The position numbers were made by a program, and so were the translations under genes. This document shows positions 43,780-52,844 of a stretch of DNA of 64,000 nt, in pieces. Source of the stretch: Sphingomonas echinoides. GTDB taxonomy: Bacteria; Pseudomonadota; Alphaproteobacteria; Sphingomonadales; Sphingomonadaceae. Location: assembly GCF_029623395.1 (NCBI RefSeq), contig NZ_JAPYKK010000007.1, forward strand, positions 1 through 64,000, in the 5' to 3' direction. Below the pieces are notes generated by a model. It made no database searches. It was not told the origin of the DNA and saw only the letters and a list, made by a program, of their open reading frames with translations. The stretch's first letter is position 1, and each line of letters opens with the position of its first letter.

Positions 43780-45456
43780 TTACGCCTTGCGGAGGTGCTC
43801 CACCGCATGCGACGCGGCGCGTGCCGTCAGCGCCATGAAGGTCAGCGAGGGATTTACGCACGAAATCGACGCCATTTGCGCACCATCGGTGACATACAGG
43901 TTCGACGCTTCGTGCGCCTGGTTCCACTTGTTGAGCACCGACTTGCGCGGGTCGAGCCCCATGCGTGCACCGCCCATTTCGTGAATCGCATCGCCGGGGA
44001 CATGCTCGCGCTCGCTGCTGGTCACGTTGAGCAGCCCCGCGCCCTTCAGCATCGCCTCGCCCTGTACGCGCGCGTCCGCCATCATCTTGAGTTCGTTGTC
44101 GCGGAAGCGGACGTCGAACTTCATCAGCGGAACGCCGAAGCGATCGACCTTGTCCGGGTGGAGCGTCACCTTGTTGTCGGCATAAGGCAGGCATTCGCCG
44201 AACGCGCCCATGTTGAACTTCCACGGGCCATATTTACGCATGCCGTGCTTCATCTCGGCGCCGAAACCGACCGGGGAAGCCGCCTCGCGGCCCGCCCCGC
44301 CCTGATAGCCATACCCCCGCAGGAAGCCTGCCCCGTCATTCTTGTCGATGTTGCGGAACCGCGGGATATAGACCGCGCCTGGACGACGGCCATATTCGAT
44401 CATGTCCTCCATGCCTGGAATGTCACCCGAAATCCCGACGCGGAAGATGTGATCCATCACATATTTGCCAAGCGTGCCGCTGGTGTCGAAATAGCTGCGA
44501 TCGCCACCCGGAATGCGCGAGTTCATCAGGATCTGGTTGGTCCCCATGGTCGATGCGCACAGGAACACCAAATCGGCCGAGACCAGTTCGGAGAGTCCGG
44601 TCTTGGCATCGGTGAAGTGCACGCCAGTGACGCGCTTGCGCTTCGCGTCATAGGCCAGCTTCGTCACCACCGCATCCGACCGCAGCGTCAGCCGCCCGGT
44701 CGCGCGTGCGGCGGGGAGCGTGACGGCTTGGGTCGAGAAATACGCGCCGAACGAGCAACCGTTGCCGCACTGGTTCCGGAACTGGCATTTGGTGCGGTTC
44801 TGGTCGGGCTTGTCCTCGGTCATGTTGGACAGCCGCGTGTTGATCAGCTTGCGCCCCGGGAACTGCGTCTCGAGCCGCTGCTTGACCCACTTTTCCGCGA
44901 CATTCATCGGGATTGGCGGCTGGAACTCGCTGTCGGGCAGATACGGCAGGTTCTCGCGCGAACCCGAAACGCCGATGTATTTCTCGACATAGCTGTACCA
45001 TGGCGCGACATCGTCATACCCGATCGGCCATTCGCCATCGATCCCGTCGCGCTTGTTCGCCTCGAAATCGGCCGGGCTCCAGCGGAACACCCAGCGCCCC
45101 CAGATCAGCGACTTCCCGCCAACCGCGGCAGGGCGGATCCAGTAGAACTTCTCGCCCTCGTCGAAGGCGTAGGGGTTCAGCCGGTCGTCATTGTAGAACT
45201 TCTGGTTGCTGGGCGACACATACCCGTGTTTCGCAATGAAATAGTCGCTGTCTTCCAGAGGTTTAGGCATACGATTGCGCGCAGGCACCTCATAAGCCGG
45301 CTTGCCGTCGTATGTGTAACCTTCGCCATGTTCGACCATGATGCCCCGGTCGAGCATAAGGACGCGCAGGCCCTTCTCCGTGAGTTCCTTGGCGGCGAAC
45401 CCGCCGCTGACGCCCGATCCGATAACGATCGCGTCAAACCTGTTGGTGGATGCCAT
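43780..45456 (-). CDS. GMC-family glycoside dehydrogenase, FAD large subunit
   Basis: A 558-residue FAD oxidoreductase of the glucose-methanol-choline family. The FAD motif is VIGSGVSGGFAAKEL. The active-site His is about 492 in HEMGGARMG and Asn about 535 in NPSLTFMALTARA. Cys224, Cys230 and Cys234 (CQFRNQCGNGC) have the C-x5-C-x3-C spacing I recall for the 3Fe-4S site of FAD glucose dehydrogenase. No export signal is seen, so it probably hitchhikes on the Tat-exported small subunit encoded at 46325. With the cytochrome c at 47869 this forms a plausible FAD to iron-sulfur to heme relay. Likely oxidises sugar C3 or another hydroxyl. Last gene of the operon. Confidence 0.9.
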   Translation of the reverse strand: MASTNRFDAIVIGSGVSGGFAAKELTEKGLRVLMLDRGIMVEHGEGYTYDGKPAYEVPARNRMPKPLEDSDYFIAKHGYVSPSNQKFYNDDRLNPYAFDEGEKFYWIRPAAVGGKSLIWGRWVFRWSPADFEANKRDGIDGEWPIGYDDVAPWYSYVEKYIGVSGSRENLPYLPDSEFQPPIPMNVAEKWVKQRLETQFPGRKLINTRLSNMTEDKPDQNRTKCQFRNQCGNGCSFGAYFSTQAVTLPAARATGRLTLRSDAVVTKLAYDAKRKRVTGVHFTDAKTGLSELVSADLVFLCASTMGTNQILMNSRIPGGDRSYFDTSGTLGKYVMDHIFRVGISGDIPGMEDMIEYGRRPGAVYIPRFRNIDKNDGAGFLRGYGYQGGAGREAASPVGFGAEMKHGMRKYGPWKFNMGAFGECLPYADNKVTLHPDKVDRFGVPLMKFDVRFRDNELKMMADARVQGEAMLKGAGLLNVTSSEREHVPGDAIHEMGGARMGLDPRKSVLNKWNQAHEASNLYVTDGAQMASISCVNPSLTFMALTARAASHAVEHLRKA

Positions 45457-45479
45457 GATGGTATTTCCCGCTAGACTGA

Positions 45480-46328
45480 TCAGTACCGCAAGGCGCGCAG
45501 CGTCTCGAAGCTGGTGGTGACGTCGGGCAGATAGGGCGCAGGCGCCTCATCGTTCTCGACATAGAAATGGCGGACGCCCGCGCTGCCCTTGCGGCGGAAC
45601 AGCGCCGCAAAGTCGGTCTTGCCGGCGCCGACTGCGCACATGCTGCGGTCCGCGCGCATGTCCTTGACGTGATAGGCGTACAGCCGCGCACCGAGCCGAT
45701 CGATCAACGCGCCGACGTCCTCGCCCGCATGCGCAGCCCAGTAGAGATCGAGCTCGATCTTGACGAGCGACGGGTTGGTTTCGCGCAGCAACCGGTCGTA
45801 CAGGCTGACCCCGCCCGGCTTGGTCGTGAACTCGAAATCGTGGTTGTGATAGGCGAAGCCGATCCCAGCCTTACGCAGTTCGGTCGCGAACCGGGTGAAG
45901 TTGGGCAGCGCCGCGTTCCAGCCCGCCTCGGTGCGGTGCTGATCGGTCATGTACGGCAGCACCACCGTGCTGACGCCGAGCGTCTTCGCCATCGCAAGCG
46001 ACGCATCGAATTTGCCGAGCAGGGCATCGTAACTGATGTGCGCCGACGGTGCGCGCAGGCCCAACCGGTCCATCGTCTTGCGCAGCATCGCGTGGTCCAT
46101 GGCGTCATACCCGCCGCCGCCAAACTCCATCTCGCGATAGCCGATCTTCGCAAGCGCTTCGAGCGTGCCGACCGGGTCCTTCTGGAAAATCTCGCGCACG
46201 GTATAGAGCTGCAACCCGATCGCGCCGATCCGACGGGTCGCCGCCGCGCGGGCAACGGTGGTTCCGGCCAGCCCAAGGGCGACGGCGCCACCGGCACCAG
46301 CGAGCAAGTGTCTGCGATCGAGGATCAT
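45480..46328 (-). CDS. Exported TIM-barrel sugar isomerase/epimerase-like protein (1)
   Basis: A 282-residue protein of the xylose-isomerase-like TIM-barrel superfamily. The Tat leader DRRHLLAGAGGAVALGLAG predicts periplasmic location. The barrel starts IGAIGLQLYTVREIFQKD, with metal-site regions FAYHNHDFEFTTKPGGVSLY and VKIELDLYWAAHAGED. The family includes sugar 2-keto isomerases and 3-keto-glycoside epimerases or lyases. Its stop is 23 bp before the GMC gene and its start overlaps the small-subunit gene by 4 bp, so it is tightly tied to the dehydrogenase. Confidence 0.87.
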   Translation of the reverse strand: MILDRRHLLAGAGGAVALGLAGTTVARAAATRRIGAIGLQLYTVREIFQKDPVGTLEALAKIGYREMEFGGGGYDAMDHAMLRKTMDRLGLRAPSAHISYDALLGKFDASLAMAKTLGVSTVVLPYMTDQHRTEAGWNAALPNFTRFATELRKAGIGFAYHNHDFEFTTKPGGVSLYDRLLRETNPSLVKIELDLYWAAHAGEDVGALIDRLGARLYAYHVKDMRADRSMCAVGAGKTDFAALFRRKGSAGVRHFYVENDEAPAPYLPDVTTSFETLRALRY

Positions 46329-46897
46329 GCCGTGTACACCTTGTTGACCTTGGAATAGGGGAAGGCGCCGTTATATTCGCCCGGCACCGGCAGATATTCG
46401 CGCTCCTGCGTCATGCCGATTTCCGACGTATAATAGCCGGTGAGAACGAGCTGCCGGAACGCCAGGAAGAAGGGGCTGCCGCCGGGAAGCTGATCGTTCA
46501 TCGCCAGCGTCAGCAAAGCATCCTGTTGAGCGGAAGTCGCCTTCGATACGGGGACCTTATAATCCTGCATGCTGCGCGCCTCGATCAGCGCGAGCCCGGC
46601 GAGGAGCGGTTCTCGCTCGGCGGGATAGGACCAGTCGGCGAGCAGTTTCTCGATATAAGCGGGCACGCCTGCGGCGATCGCACCGGGGGTATCGGTCGTC
46701 GGCAGGACGCGTTCCGACAATACCGTCACCGCTTCGCGCTGCGCTGGCGTGAACACCGCGACGGTCGGCGGACCATCGCTGATCTTGGGAACGACGGCGA
46801 CTGGACCGGCAGGCCCCGCCGCACGGGCGATCGGCGCAAACACCGCCGTACCGAACATCGCTGCAACGCTCGCAAGCGCGCTTCTGCGATCGATCAT
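46325..46897 (-). CDS. Gluconate 2-dehydrogenase subunit 3-family (small) subunit
   Basis: A 190-residue Tat-exported chaperone/subunit with leader DRRSALASVAAMFGTAVFAP. It belongs to the PF13618-type family, paired with GMC dehydrogenase large subunits: TPAQREAVTVLSERVLPTTD and the C-terminal PGEYNGAFPYSKVNKVYT are typical. Such subunits carry the signal that exports the FAD subunit. Here the large subunit gene is one gene downstream, separated by the TIM-barrel gene at 45480. It has no visible FAD or heme motif of its own. Confidence 0.9.
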   Translation of the reverse strand: MIDRRSALASVAAMFGTAVFAPIARAAGPAGPVAVVPKISDGPPTVAVFTPAQREAVTVLSERVLPTTDTPGAIAAGVPAYIEKLLADWSYPAEREPLLAGLALIEARSMQDYKVPVSKATSAQQDALLTLAMNDQLPGGSPFFLAFRQLVLTGYYTSEIGMTQEREYLPVPGEYNGAFPYSKVNKVYTA

Positions 46898-46931
46898 CTC
46901 TTATCCTCTCCTGTATAAGCGGCAGCGCGGA

Positions 46932-47855
46932 TCATGCCGTGCCGTCCGCTGCGTCGATCATTCGATAGGCGGCAACCAACCGGTCTTCGCCCGCCCGTCC
47001 AGCAGTCGCATTGCCATGCTCCATGCCGATCACGCCGGAATAGCGCTTGGCCTTGAGATGGCGGACGATCGGGCCATAGTTGATTTCGCCGGTGCCGGGC
47101 TCGTTACGGCCCGGATTGTCGCCGAACTGGATATAGCCGATCTCGTCCCAGCACGTATCCAGCGTCGGGATCAAATTCCCCGACTGAATCTGCTCATGGT
47201 AGAGATCCGCCAGCACTTTGACGGCCGGGCTGTTGACGCCGCGCGCGACGGCATAGCCCTGCGATATCGACTGCATGTACACACCCGGGTGATTGGTCCG
47301 CGTGTTGAGCGGCTCCATCACCATCGCAATGCCGTGCGGCGCCACGATCTCTCCCGCGCGACGCATCACGTCGATGACGCGCGCCGTCTGGATATCGACC
47401 GGGACCTTGGGGTCGAGGAAGCCGGTAACCACCGTCATCCACGTCGCGCCCAGGCGTTTCGCCACCTCGATCGATCCGCGAATATCGGCGAGAAACGCTT
47501 CGCGCTCCGCGCCATCGGTGCTGCCAAGGATCGGACGCGACTTGGACCATTGCGGCATGCTCGCGACGAACACGCCCATCGTCATTCCGCGCTGGGTGAG
47601 CGTCCGTGCGAGCTGTTCCTGCTGTGCGACCGGTCGCGCGCGCGCTTCATTGTCTTCCCACGCGGTGAAGCCCTGGTCGGCGGCGTAAGCGATCTGTTCG
47701 AACAACCCACCACGACTGGCGAAGCTGCCTTCATGCGGGGCGAATTTCAGCCCGAACTTTGCGGTGGTGGACGTGCGACCGCGCGCCGCAGCCACACCGG
47801 ACGCGACCGTAGCCACGGCACCCGCCGCGAGTAGCGTCCGGCGTGAGAGCGTCAT
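46932..47855 (-). CDS. Exported hydroxypyruvate-isomerase-like TIM-barrel protein (2)
   Basis: A 307-residue TIM-barrel protein of the hydroxypyruvate isomerase (Hyi)/sugar epimerase family with a Tat-type leader (SRRTLLAAGAVATVASG). Barrel landmarks include FGLKFAPHEGSFASRGG, VVTGFLDPKVPVDIQ, VMEPLNTRTNHPGVYMQS and the metal-site LIPTLDTCWDEIGYIQFGDN. Glu and His of the family's metal site appear in MEPLNT and MEHGN. It follows cytochrome c by 13 bp. Substrate may be a keto sugar produced by the dehydrogenase. Confidence 0.86.
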   Translation of the reverse strand: MTLSRRTLLAAGAVATVASGVAAARGRTSTTAKFGLKFAPHEGSFASRGGLFEQIAYAADQGFTAWEDNEARARPVAQQEQLARTLTQRGMTMGVFVASMPQWSKSRPILGSTDGAEREAFLADIRGSIEVAKRLGATWMTVVTGFLDPKVPVDIQTARVIDVMRRAGEIVAPHGIAMVMEPLNTRTNHPGVYMQSISQGYAVARGVNSPAVKVLADLYHEQIQSGNLIPTLDTCWDEIGYIQFGDNPGRNEPGTGEINYGPIVRHLKAKRYSGVIGMEHGNATAGRAGEDRLVAAYRMIDAADGTA

Positions 47856-47868
47856 GCGGCCACCCGCA

Positions 47869-48255
47869 TCATTTCGCGCCTTCGCTCTTCAAATACGCGA
47901 TGAGCGCAGCGCGCTTGGCCGGATCGGGCGTTGCAATCGGCATCCGCGTACCAGGAACCTTCTTGCTTGGCCCAGCGAGATATTCATCCAGCGTCTTTTC
48001 GTCCCAGCGCAATTTCGAGGCTTTCAGCGCCGGCGAATAGTTGAACCCCGCGAGCGATGCCGCCGGACGACCGACGACTCCATGAAGATTGGGACCGATT
48101 CCGCTTTTCGCATCCTTCTGGACGGTGTGGCAGGCACGGCACGCATTGAACGCAGACGGCGCTGCGGAGGCGCCTTGCGCAACCGTCGGCGATGCAGGCG
48201 CGAGGACCGCCGCAACAACCGCGGCCCCCGCCAACAAACTGATTTGAAGCTTCAT
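47869..48255 (-). CDS. Class I periplasmic cytochrome c
   Basis: A 128-residue protein with a signal peptide (ISLLAGAAVVAAVLAPASPT) and one heme-binding CRACH motif at about residue 39. The axial Met is in GTRMPIA. The rest, GIGPNLHGVVGR and ALIAYLK, matches mitochondrial/cytochrome c2-like class I. It overlaps the Gfo/Idh/MocA gene at 48252 by 4 bp and lies between it and the Hyi-like gene. In this operon it is the likely electron acceptor for the GMC dehydrogenase. Confidence 0.93.
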   Translation of the reverse strand: MKLQISLLAGAAVVAAVLAPASPTVAQGASAAPSAFNACRACHTVQKDAKSGIGPNLHGVVGRPAASLAGFNYSPALKASKLRWDEKTLDEYLAGPSKKVPGTRMPIATPDPAKRAALIAYLKSEGAK

Positions 48256-49403
48256 TCATACTCTCCGGATACGACACGAGTCCATTTCTGGTCGGACTGG
48301 GCATTGTCTATCACCGCTTCGATGAACGCCATCGTACGCAAACCGTCCGCGACACCCGGGAAAGCAGCGGTTGCGGTTTCTTCCCGGATGGCGGCGGCGA
48401 ACGCGCGGTACAGGTTGGCGAACGCTTCGATATACCCTTCGGGATGACCGGCGGGCGTCCGCAGAAGCGCGGTGGTTGCAGCGTCGAGCCCCGGTCCGCC
48501 TGCGCGGACGATCTCGGCGGGGCGATCGAGCCAGCGCAGGATGAGGGTGTTCGGCTCCATTTGCGCCCATTCCAGGCCACCGCGCTCGCCATGGATGCGC
48601 AGGCGCAGGCCGTTCTCCTCGCCTGCGGCGATCTGGCTCGCCTTGAGCAAGCCCCGCGCGCCGCCTGCGAACCGCAGCATCGCGCCGACATCGTCGTCGA
48701 GCCGCCGCCCTTCGACATGGATCGCGAGATCGGCCGAAACCGTTTCGACCTGCAGCCCGGAGACGTGCTCGGCCAACTGAAAGGCGTGGGTGCCGATATC
48801 ACCGAGACATCCGCCGAGCCCGGCGCGTGCGGGATCGGTGCGCCATTCGGCCTGCTTGTTGCCGTCGGTGTCGATCGGCAAGCTGAGCCAGCCTTGCAGA
48901 TACTCCACCTGCACCAGTCGGATCGCGCCCAGATCGCCGCGCGCGATGCGTAACCGCGCCTCCTCGACCAGCGGGTAGCCGCTGTAGGTGAACGCGAGCC
49001 CGAAGTGCCGGCCACTCGCGGTCGCTGCAGAAGCGATCGCCTGTGCCTGCGCCAAGCTCATCGCCATCGGTTTTTCGCAGAAGACGTGGAAACCCGCCTC
49101 GAGGGCGGCGATCGCCATCGGCGCGTGGAGGTGGTTCGGCGTCACGATCGCGATCGCGTCGATCCGCTCTTCGGCAGGAAGCGCCCGCTCCTGCGTGATC
49201 AGCGCGTCGAACGATGGGTAGACCCGGTCTGCTGCCAGCCCCAGCCGCTCGCCGCTCCGGCGGCTGCGTTCGGCGTCGGTGCTGAACGCTCCTGCCACCA
49301 GCCGCCAATCGCCGTCGAGCGCAGCCGCCCGCTGATGGATCGCGCCGATGAACGCGCCGTCGCCGCCGCCGACCATGCCGAGCCGAAGAGGATATCGCGT
49401 CAT
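48252..49403 (-). CDS. Cytoplasmic Gfo/Idh/MocA-family oxidoreductase (D)
   Basis: A 383-residue NAD(P)-dependent dehydrogenase without an export signal, unlike the three in the other operon. Rossmann motif [18 protein letters not shown], catalytic loop [16 protein letters not shown] (EKP present) and [14 protein letters not shown] in the C-terminal domain. Likely reduces an imported keto-sugar or oxidises a sugar in the cytoplasm. It overlaps cytochrome c by 4 bp and begins 3 bp after the preceding isomerase gene. Confidence 0.91.
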   Translation of the reverse strand: MTRYPLRLGMVGGGDGAFIGAIHQRAAALDGDWRLVAGAFSTDAERSRRSGERLGLAADRVYPSFDALITQERALPAEERIDAIAIVTPNHLHAPMAIAALEAGFHVFCEKPMAMSLAQAQAIASAATASGRHFGLAFTYSGYPLVEEARLRIARGDLGAIRLVQVEYLQGWLSLPIDTDGNKQAEWRTDPARAGLGGCLGDIGTHAFQLAEHVSGLQVETVSADLAIHVEGRRLDDDVGAMLRFAGGARGLLKASQIAAGEENGLRLRIHGERGGLEWAQMEPNTLILRWLDRPAEIVRAGGPGLDAATTALLRTPAGHPEGYIEAFANLYRAFAAAIREETATAAFPGVADGLRTMAFIEAVIDNAQSDQKWTRVVSGEYE

Positions 49404-49406
49404 CGC

Positions 49407-50471
49407 TTAGCCTTCGCTCGCCGGCAGACCGAGGATCTTGCGAATTGCCGTCTGGTCAGCGCCACTTTTCGCGAAATCATCGAACGCATGATCGGTGAGG
49501 TGGATGATATGATCCCGGATGAAAGGAGCGCCTTCCCGTGCGCCGTCCTCCGCGCGCTTCAACGCACATTCCCATTCCAGCACAGCCCAGCCCGTATAGC
49601 CATATTGCGCTAGTTTGCTGAAAATAGACGAGAAATCAACCTGTCCATCCCCCAAGGAGCGGAACCGGCCAGCACGATCGACCCAAGGTTCGTACCCCCC
49701 GTAAACGCCGGACCGGCCGGTCGGATTGAACTCCGCATCCTTGACGTGGAAACACGCAATTCGGTCATGATACCGGTCGATAAAGTCCAGATAATCGAGC
49801 TGTTGCAGCACAAAATGCGACGGATCGAACAGCATTCGCGCACGTGGATGGTGATCGACCGCGGTCAGGAACCGCTCCCACGACGCGCCGTCGTGAAGAT
49901 CCTCGCCCGGATGGACTTCGTATGCGCAATCGACACCGGCGGCATCAAAGGTGTCAAGGATTGGTCGCCAACGCCGCGCCAGTTCGGCAAACGCCTCCTC
50001 GACCAGACCGGCCGGGCGCTGCGGCCACGGATAGACATAGGGCCAGGCGAGCGCGCCCGAGAACGTTGCATGCGCGGAGAGGCCGAGATTGGCGCTCGCG
50101 CGGGCGGCAAGCTTGAGCTGCTCGACCGCCCAGGCCTGCCGCTCAGCGGGCTTGCCGTGCACTTCGACCGGCGCGAAACCATCGAAAAGTGCGTCATAAG
50201 CGGGGTGAACCGCAACAAGCTGCCCCTGAAGATGCGTCGAAAGCTCGGTAATCGCGATCCCGTGCCCGTCGAGCATCCCGCGCAGATCGTCACAATACGC
50301 GGTGCTTTCGGCGGCCAGCGACAGATCGATCAGCCGATCGTTGCAGGGGATCTGTACCCCGACATACCCCAGCCCCGACGCCCAGCGCGCGAGATTTTCG
50401 AGCGTATCGAACGGCGCTGCGTCGCCCAGGAACTGCGCCAGGAAAATGCCCGGCCCCTTCATCGCGGTCAT
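49407..50471 (-). CDS. Cytoplasmic TIM-barrel sugar isomerase/epimerase-like protein (3)
   Basis: A roughly 354-residue protein of the xylose-isomerase-like superfamily with no signal peptide. It begins MTAMKGPGIFLAQFLGD, with barrel landmarks HLQGQLVAVHP, CAYEVHPGEDLHDG (metal-site Glu), MLFDPSHFVLQQLDYLDF and FHVKDAEFNPTGR. The ATG at 50471 has AAGGA upstream and overlaps the MFS stop by 4 bp. This longer subgroup accompanies Gfo/Idh/MocA dehydrogenases in inositol- and keto-sugar-type loci, so it probably isomerises or epimerises the imported sugar. Confidence 0.87.
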   Translation of the reverse strand: MTAMKGPGIFLAQFLGDAAPFDTLENLARWASGLGYVGVQIPCNDRLIDLSLAAESTAYCDDLRGMLDGHGIAITELSTHLQGQLVAVHPAYDALFDGFAPVEVHGKPAERQAWAVEQLKLAARASANLGLSAHATFSGALAWPYVYPWPQRPAGLVEEAFAELARRWRPILDTFDAAGVDCAYEVHPGEDLHDGASWERFLTAVDHHPRARMLFDPSHFVLQQLDYLDFIDRYHDRIACFHVKDAEFNPTGRSGVYGGYEPWVDRAGRFRSLGDGQVDFSSIFSKLAQYGYTGWAVLEWECALKRAEDGAREGAPFIRDHIIHLTDHAFDDFAKSGADQTAIRKILGLPASEG

Positions 50472-51718
50472 ACGGCCGTCCTTGCTCTTGAGTTGTCCTT
50501 GAACGTCAGCTGGAACAGCACCGCGATGCAAGCCGCTGCGATTGCGGGATACCACCACATGCTATGCCAGTCGGCGATGTCCGGCGTGGCGGGCAGTTGC
50601 GCGTACAACAACGCCCCGATCTGCGACCCCAACAGCATCCCGACCCCGTAGGTGAACAGCGTCAGCATTCCTTGCGCCTGTGCATTGACCCCCTTGGGGG
50701 TCGCGATCGTGCCCGTGTAGATCGCGCCTGCTACAAAGAAGAAGTCGTAGCAGACGCCATGCAGAGCAACGCCAAGGTAGACCGCCCACAGGCCGGAACC
50801 ACCGTCACCGATCGCGAACAGGGCATACCGCAACGCCCACGCCATCATACCGACAAGCAGCAGCGGCTTGACGCCAAACCGGCGGTACAGCCACGGCATC
50901 GAGAACATGAACGCCAATTCGGACATCTGCCCGATGGCAAGCGTGCCACCGACATTCTCGATCCCAGCCGCGCCGACATAGGGCGAAGCGTAAGCATAAT
51001 ACATCGCGAGCGGGACGGAGATCAGCGTAGCGCAGACGATGAAAACGAGGAAAGACCGCTGCTTGAGCAGGCTGAACGCCTCGACGCAGAGCACTTGGCG
51101 CAGCACGCCTTCGTCGCGCGGCGCATCCGGCGCCACGTTGGGCAGAGTGAAACTGTAAAGCCCGAGCGCGATCGATGCGACCGCCGCGATGGTGAAAATT
51201 TGCGGGCTCGCCGACAGCCCTGCCCAGCCCACGATCAACCCGGCGGCGATCCAGCCAACCGTACCGAAGGCGCGGGCGAAGGGAAACCGGTCGGTGCGCT
51301 CGCCGAAACTCTTGAGCGCGATCGTGTTGGCGAGGCCAACGGTCGGCATGTAGAGAACCATATACACGAGCAGAACCCAGACGAACGTCCCGCCCGCCTG
51401 GGGCGTGATGAGCGTCGGCAGGACGAACAGAAGCGCGCCGCCGATCAAGTGCAGGATCACCATCAGCAAACGCGGCGCGACATAGCGCGCGGCCGCCATG
51501 CCGATGAGGAAGGACCCGACAATCGAAGCGATCGGCCCGACCGAAAAAGCGTTGCCGATCAACGCGCCGATCCCGACCGTCTGCATGACCAGGCCAAGCG
51601 TGACGGTCCACGCCCCCCACACAAAAAATTGCAGGAACATCAAAGCGCTGAGACGCCCTGTCAGCCACCCATCGGTAGGCGCGGCAATCGTCCGTTCAAT
51701 CTGTTCCGACACGGCCAT
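50468..51718 (-). CDS. MFS transporter, nucleoside:H+ symporter (NupG-like) family
   Basis: A roughly 416-residue 12-helix carrier with the NupG/XapB-like N-terminus LMFLQFFVWGAWTVTLGLVM. Several family members in glycan loci carry sugars, not nucleosides, and this one opens an operon of sugar enzymes, so sugar import is likelier. Three ATG codons in a row (51724, 51721, 51718) follow GGTGGGG, and the third gives the best spacing. It diverges from the LacI regulator with a perfect operator between them. Confidence 0.87.
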   Translation of the reverse strand: MAVSEQIERTIAAPTDGWLTGRLSALMFLQFFVWGAWTVTLGLVMQTVGIGALIGNAFSVGPIASIVGSFLIGMAAARYVAPRLLMVILHLIGGALLFVLPTLITPQAGGTFVWVLLVYMVLYMPTVGLANTIALKSFGERTDRFPFARAFGTVGWIAAGLIVGWAGLSASPQIFTIAAVASIALGLYSFTLPNVAPDAPRDEGVLRQVLCVEAFSLLKQRSFLVFIVCATLISVPLAMYYAYASPYVGAAGIENVGGTLAIGQMSELAFMFSMPWLYRRFGVKPLLLVGMMAWALRYALFAIGDGGSGLWAVYLGVALHGVCYDFFFVAGAIYTGTIATPKGVNAQAQGMLTLFTYGVGMLLGSQIGALLYAQLPATPDIADWHSMWWYPAIAAACIAVLFQLTFKDNSRARTAV

Positions 51719-51780
51719 CATCATCCCCACCCGCGCAGTTTGCCTGCTTGTCGGACAAGAAGCTAACCGCGCCAAATCAG

Positions 51781-51798
51781 GATGTAAAGGTTTACATC
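51781..51798. promoter_or_regulatory. LacI-family operator (perfect palindrome)
   Basis: GATGTAAAGGTTTACATC, an 8-bp inverted repeat around a GG centre, lies in the 124-bp spacer between the MFS/dehydrogenase operon and the divergent LacI gene. It resembles TGTAAAC-type LacI-family sites. It is 45 bp from the regulator start and 63 bp from the MFS start, so binding could control both. Confidence 0.8.
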
Positions 51799-51842
51799 GG
51801 ATCGTCATCGACATGCCCTGCAACTCGATCCATGACGGAAAG

Positions 51843-52844
51843 ATGACGACCATCATCGACGTTGCCGCAACGGCCGGGGTTTCGACCGCCACCGTTTCGC
51901 GCGTCCTCAGTCGCCCGGATCGAGTCGCCGAACCCACCCGATTGCGCGTGCTCGAGGTGATCCGCACGCTGGGCTACGCTCCCAACGTCGCAGCGCGGAC
52001 GCTGCGCACGCTGCGAGCCGCGAAGATCCTCCTAACCGTACCGGATATATCAAACCCGTTCTTCGCCAGCGTCATACGGGGCGCGGAAGAAGCCGCGCGC
52101 GACGCGGGCTACGCCGTGGTCGTGGGGGATACGCGGCACGATCCCGAGATCGAAGAACAATATGCCGTGATGCTGTCGCGACGCGAAGTCGACGGATTGA
52201 TTTTTCTCGGCCACCGCTTGCCCGACAGCCTCCAGCCATTGCTCGATCGCTGCGGCTACTCGGCGCCGATCGTCAACGGTTGTGAATATAGTCCCGGCAT
52301 CGGCGTCCCCAGCGTCCATATCGACAATGCCGCGGCTAGCGGCGAAGCGTTCGAACATCTCGTTGCGCTCGGGCACCGCGACATCGGTATCATTACCGGA
52401 CCGCCGATTAGTCCGATCAGCCGTGATCGCTTGACCGGAGCGATCGCAGCGGCGGAACGGCATGGGATTGCCGATCGACTGCGGGTCCGGATCGCCGACT
52501 ATTCGGCAGGGACTGCATTCGAACAGGCGCGCATCTTGCTCGCGGAAAAGGTGTCCGCCCTGTATTGCTTCAGCGACGAAATGGCGATCGGCGCGATCAG
52601 TGCCGTCGCCGAAGCCGGCCTGTCCTGCCCTGGCGACGTATCGGTGGTCGGATTCGACGACGTTCCGCTCGCGCGGTACTTTCAGCCTGGGCTGACGACG
52701 ATCGCGCAGCCCAAGGCGATGATCGGCCGCCGTGCAGTCGAGTTGCTCGTCCAGATTCTGCGGGATGCGCCGAGCCCACCACGCCAGGTGACGCTGAAGC
52801 ATATGCTGGTCGTCCGGGGCAGTACTGCCCCGCCCCGCACCTAA
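51843..52844 (+). CDS. LacI-family transcriptional regulator
   Basis: A roughly 333-residue repressor. The N-terminal helix-turn-helix and hinge are IIDVAATAGVSTATVSRVLS and ARTLRTLRAAKILLTVPDIS. The C-terminal periplasmic-binding-like sugar domain includes GYAVVVGDTRHDPEIEEQY and VSVVGFDDVPLARYFQPGLT. The ATG at 51843 places the HTH at residue 2 onward as in the family. An ATG at 51813 would add ten residues. It reads away from the dehydrogenase operon and is followed 227 bp later by the DUF1080 gene. The effector is probably a sugar derivative of that pathway. Confidence 0.94.
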   Translation: MTTIIDVAATAGVSTATVSRVLSRPDRVAEPTRLRVLEVIRTLGYAPNVAARTLRTLRAAKILLTVPDISNPFFASVIRGAEEAARDAGYAVVVGDTRHDPEIEEQYAVMLSRREVDGLIFLGHRLPDSLQPLLDRCGYSAPIVNGCEYSPGIGVPSVHIDNAAASGEAFEHLVALGHRDIGIITGPPISPISRDRLTGAIAAAERHGIADRLRVRIADYSAGTAFEQARILLAEKVSALYCFSDEMAIGAISAVAEAGLSCPGDVSVVGFDDVPLARYFQPGLTTIAQPKAMIGRRAVELLVQILRDAPSPPRQVTLKHMLVVRGSTAPPRT

